Assembly (NCBI GenBank): GCA_044336815.1
Contig: JBIIOU010000143.1
Span: forward strand, 1-5,644
DNA length: 5,644 nucleotides
Source of the DNA: GCA-2737125 sp044336815
Lineage (GTDB): Bacteria > Actinomycetota > Actinomycetes > S36-B12
Direction of reading: 5' to 3'
Within the stretch, counting starts at the first letter, position 1; each line of letters starts with the position of its first letter. The notes beneath the pieces are model-generated. The model worked only from the letters and a program-made list of their open reading frames with translations, did no database searches and was not told the origin of the DNA. Positions 4,684 through 5,644 of the stretch are shown piece after piece. Position numbers and translations under genes: made by a program.

Positions 4684-5644
4684 CTAGCTGGCTGTAATAT
4701 CCAGGATCAATTTACCGGTGTTGTCTCCACTAAAAAGGCGCAAGAACACCTCGTTGAAGTCGATGATCTTGCCGGGCACGATGGTCTCGGGGGCGATAAT
4801 CTTGCCCTCCTTCACCCATTGGGCCAAACGCTTTCGTGCGAGCGGGTATTCGTCGGCATGATCAAAGACCAAGAAGCCCTGCATTGTGCCGCGTCGCACG
4901 AGAAGCGCCAGATAGTTAGACGGCCCTGGCGTCGAAGACTCAGCGTTGTACTGGGAAATAGCACCGCAAATTACAATGCGCGCGTGCATCGCCAAATGGC
5001 CAAGTGCCGTATTTAGAATTTCGCCGCCAACATTGTCGAAATAGACGTCGACACCGGCGGGGCAGTGTTGCTGGAAACTCTCGCGTAGCGACTCGTTTTT
5101 GTAATCGATCGCGGCGTCGAAGCCGAGTTCATCGACGACATAGTGACACTTAGCCGGCCCACCGGCCAAGCCGATGGTGCGGCAACCGTTGATCTTGGCG
5201 AGTTGACCCACGATGGAGCCAACGGCGCCGGCTGCGGCCGAAACGACAACGGTATCGCCGGCCCGCGGGCGGCCGTATTCAAAGAAACCGAAATACGCGG
5301 TCATTCCGGTCATGCCAAGCACTCCTAGATACATCGATGGAGTGCCGAGTTTCGGGTCAATTCGTGTGACACCGGTGCCGCCTGAAATCGCATACTCCTG
5401 AACACCAAAAGTGCCGAACACTAGGTCACCGACTTTGAACCTAGGATGGTTGGAGGTGACAACTTCGCCAACGGCACCGGCGCGCATCACCTCATCAATT
5501 GCCACCGGTGGCAGGTACGAGGGGCGGTCATCGAGCCACCCGCGCATCGCTGGGTCCAAGGAGATCATGGTGATGCGAACAAGGAACTCGCCGGGGCCCG
5601 GCTCTGGAATGGCATGGGATTCAATTCGCCAGTCCGCAGCCACC
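4684..5644 (-). CDS. Zinc-independent NADP-dependent oxidoreductase (MDR, prostaglandin/leukotriene reductase type), 5' partial
   Basis: The frame runs off the right edge; 320 codons are visible, and the family is about 335-345 residues, so only the first 15-20 residues are missing. The GTG near the edge (complement of 5641-5643) is probably internal. Counting from it, the protein shows ISLDPAMRGW (27-36), GAVGEV (56-61), VGDLVFG (71-77), GMTGMTAYFG (110-119), the NADP-binding SAAAGAVGS (135-143), YFDNVGGE (201-208), and NTGKLIL (308-314) at the C-terminus. These are hallmarks of the medium-chain dehydrogenase/reductase branch that lacks zinc and reduces the C=C bond of alpha,beta-unsaturated ketones or aldehydes using NADPH (mammalian PTGR1, E. 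coli CurA type). Zinc-ligand cysteines are absent, as expected. It is cytoplasmic. The PKD-protein gene follows on the same strand after 128 bp, without obvious functional connection. The natural substrate is unknown. Confidence 0.92.
   Translation of the reverse strand, partial: VAADWRIESHAIPEPGPGEFLVRITMISLDPAMRGWLDDRPSYLPPVAIDEVMRAGAVGEVVTSNHPRFKVGDLVFGTFGVQEYAISGGTGVTRIDPKLGTPSMYLGVLGMTGMTAYFGFFEYGRPRAGDTVVVSAAAGAVGSIVGQLAKINGCRTIGLAGGPAKCHYVVDELGFDAAIDYKNESLRESFQQHCPAGVDVYFDNVGGEILNTALGHLAMHARIVICGAISQYNAESSTPGPSNYLALLVRRGTMQGFLVFDHADEYPLARKRLAQWVKEGKIIAPETIVPGKIIDFNEVFLRLFSGDNTGKLILDITAS

Overview
The window looks like a piece of an actinobacterial chromosome or metagenome-assembled contig. 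The left edge carries the end of a mycofactocin gene cluster (tail of mftD, then intact mftE). This pathway is best known from Mycobacterium, Rhodococcus and other actinobacteria. The rest of the window holds typical actinobacterial small membrane proteins, a hydrolase, a secreted PKD-type protein and a zinc-free reductase. I cannot name a genus.

Layout. Positions 1-877 hold the tightly packed mycofactocin genes on the + strand, which overlap by single bases. At 877 an SDR gene of the mycofactocin-associated type begins, but only about 74 codons are recognisable. Between about 1085 and 1110 the homology switches, in another reading frame, to the C-terminal third of an enoyl-CoA hydratase, which ends at 1363. 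This is a hybrid of two gene remnants. It marks a deletion or rearrangement, or possibly an assembly chimera. Positions 1364-1850 hold no convincing gene.

From 1851 the sequence is visibly less GC-rich and has a different character. Two overlapping genes on the - strand (2640 to 1851) encode four-helix membrane proteins. They are transcribed divergently from an alpha/beta hydrolase (2766-3623). The roughly 125-bp divergent promoter region contains a regular array of GTAAsyTAC palindromes spaced exactly 15 bp apart, probably an operator that could control both directions. Convergent to the hydrolase lie two - strand genes: a secreted PKD-domain protein of unknown role (4555-3662), and behind it a zinc-independent NADP-dependent oxidoreductase whose start lies outside the window (4684-5644).

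How the genes work together. MftE and MftD catalyse consecutive steps of mycofactocin maturation: peptide release, then oxidative deamination. The gene expected to extend the redox side of that system, the SDR, is broken, and the glycosyltransferase gene that often follows is not in the window. No functional link between the mycofactocin part and the right-hand genes is evident. The two membrane proteins and the hydrolase may be co-regulated through the shared operator array.
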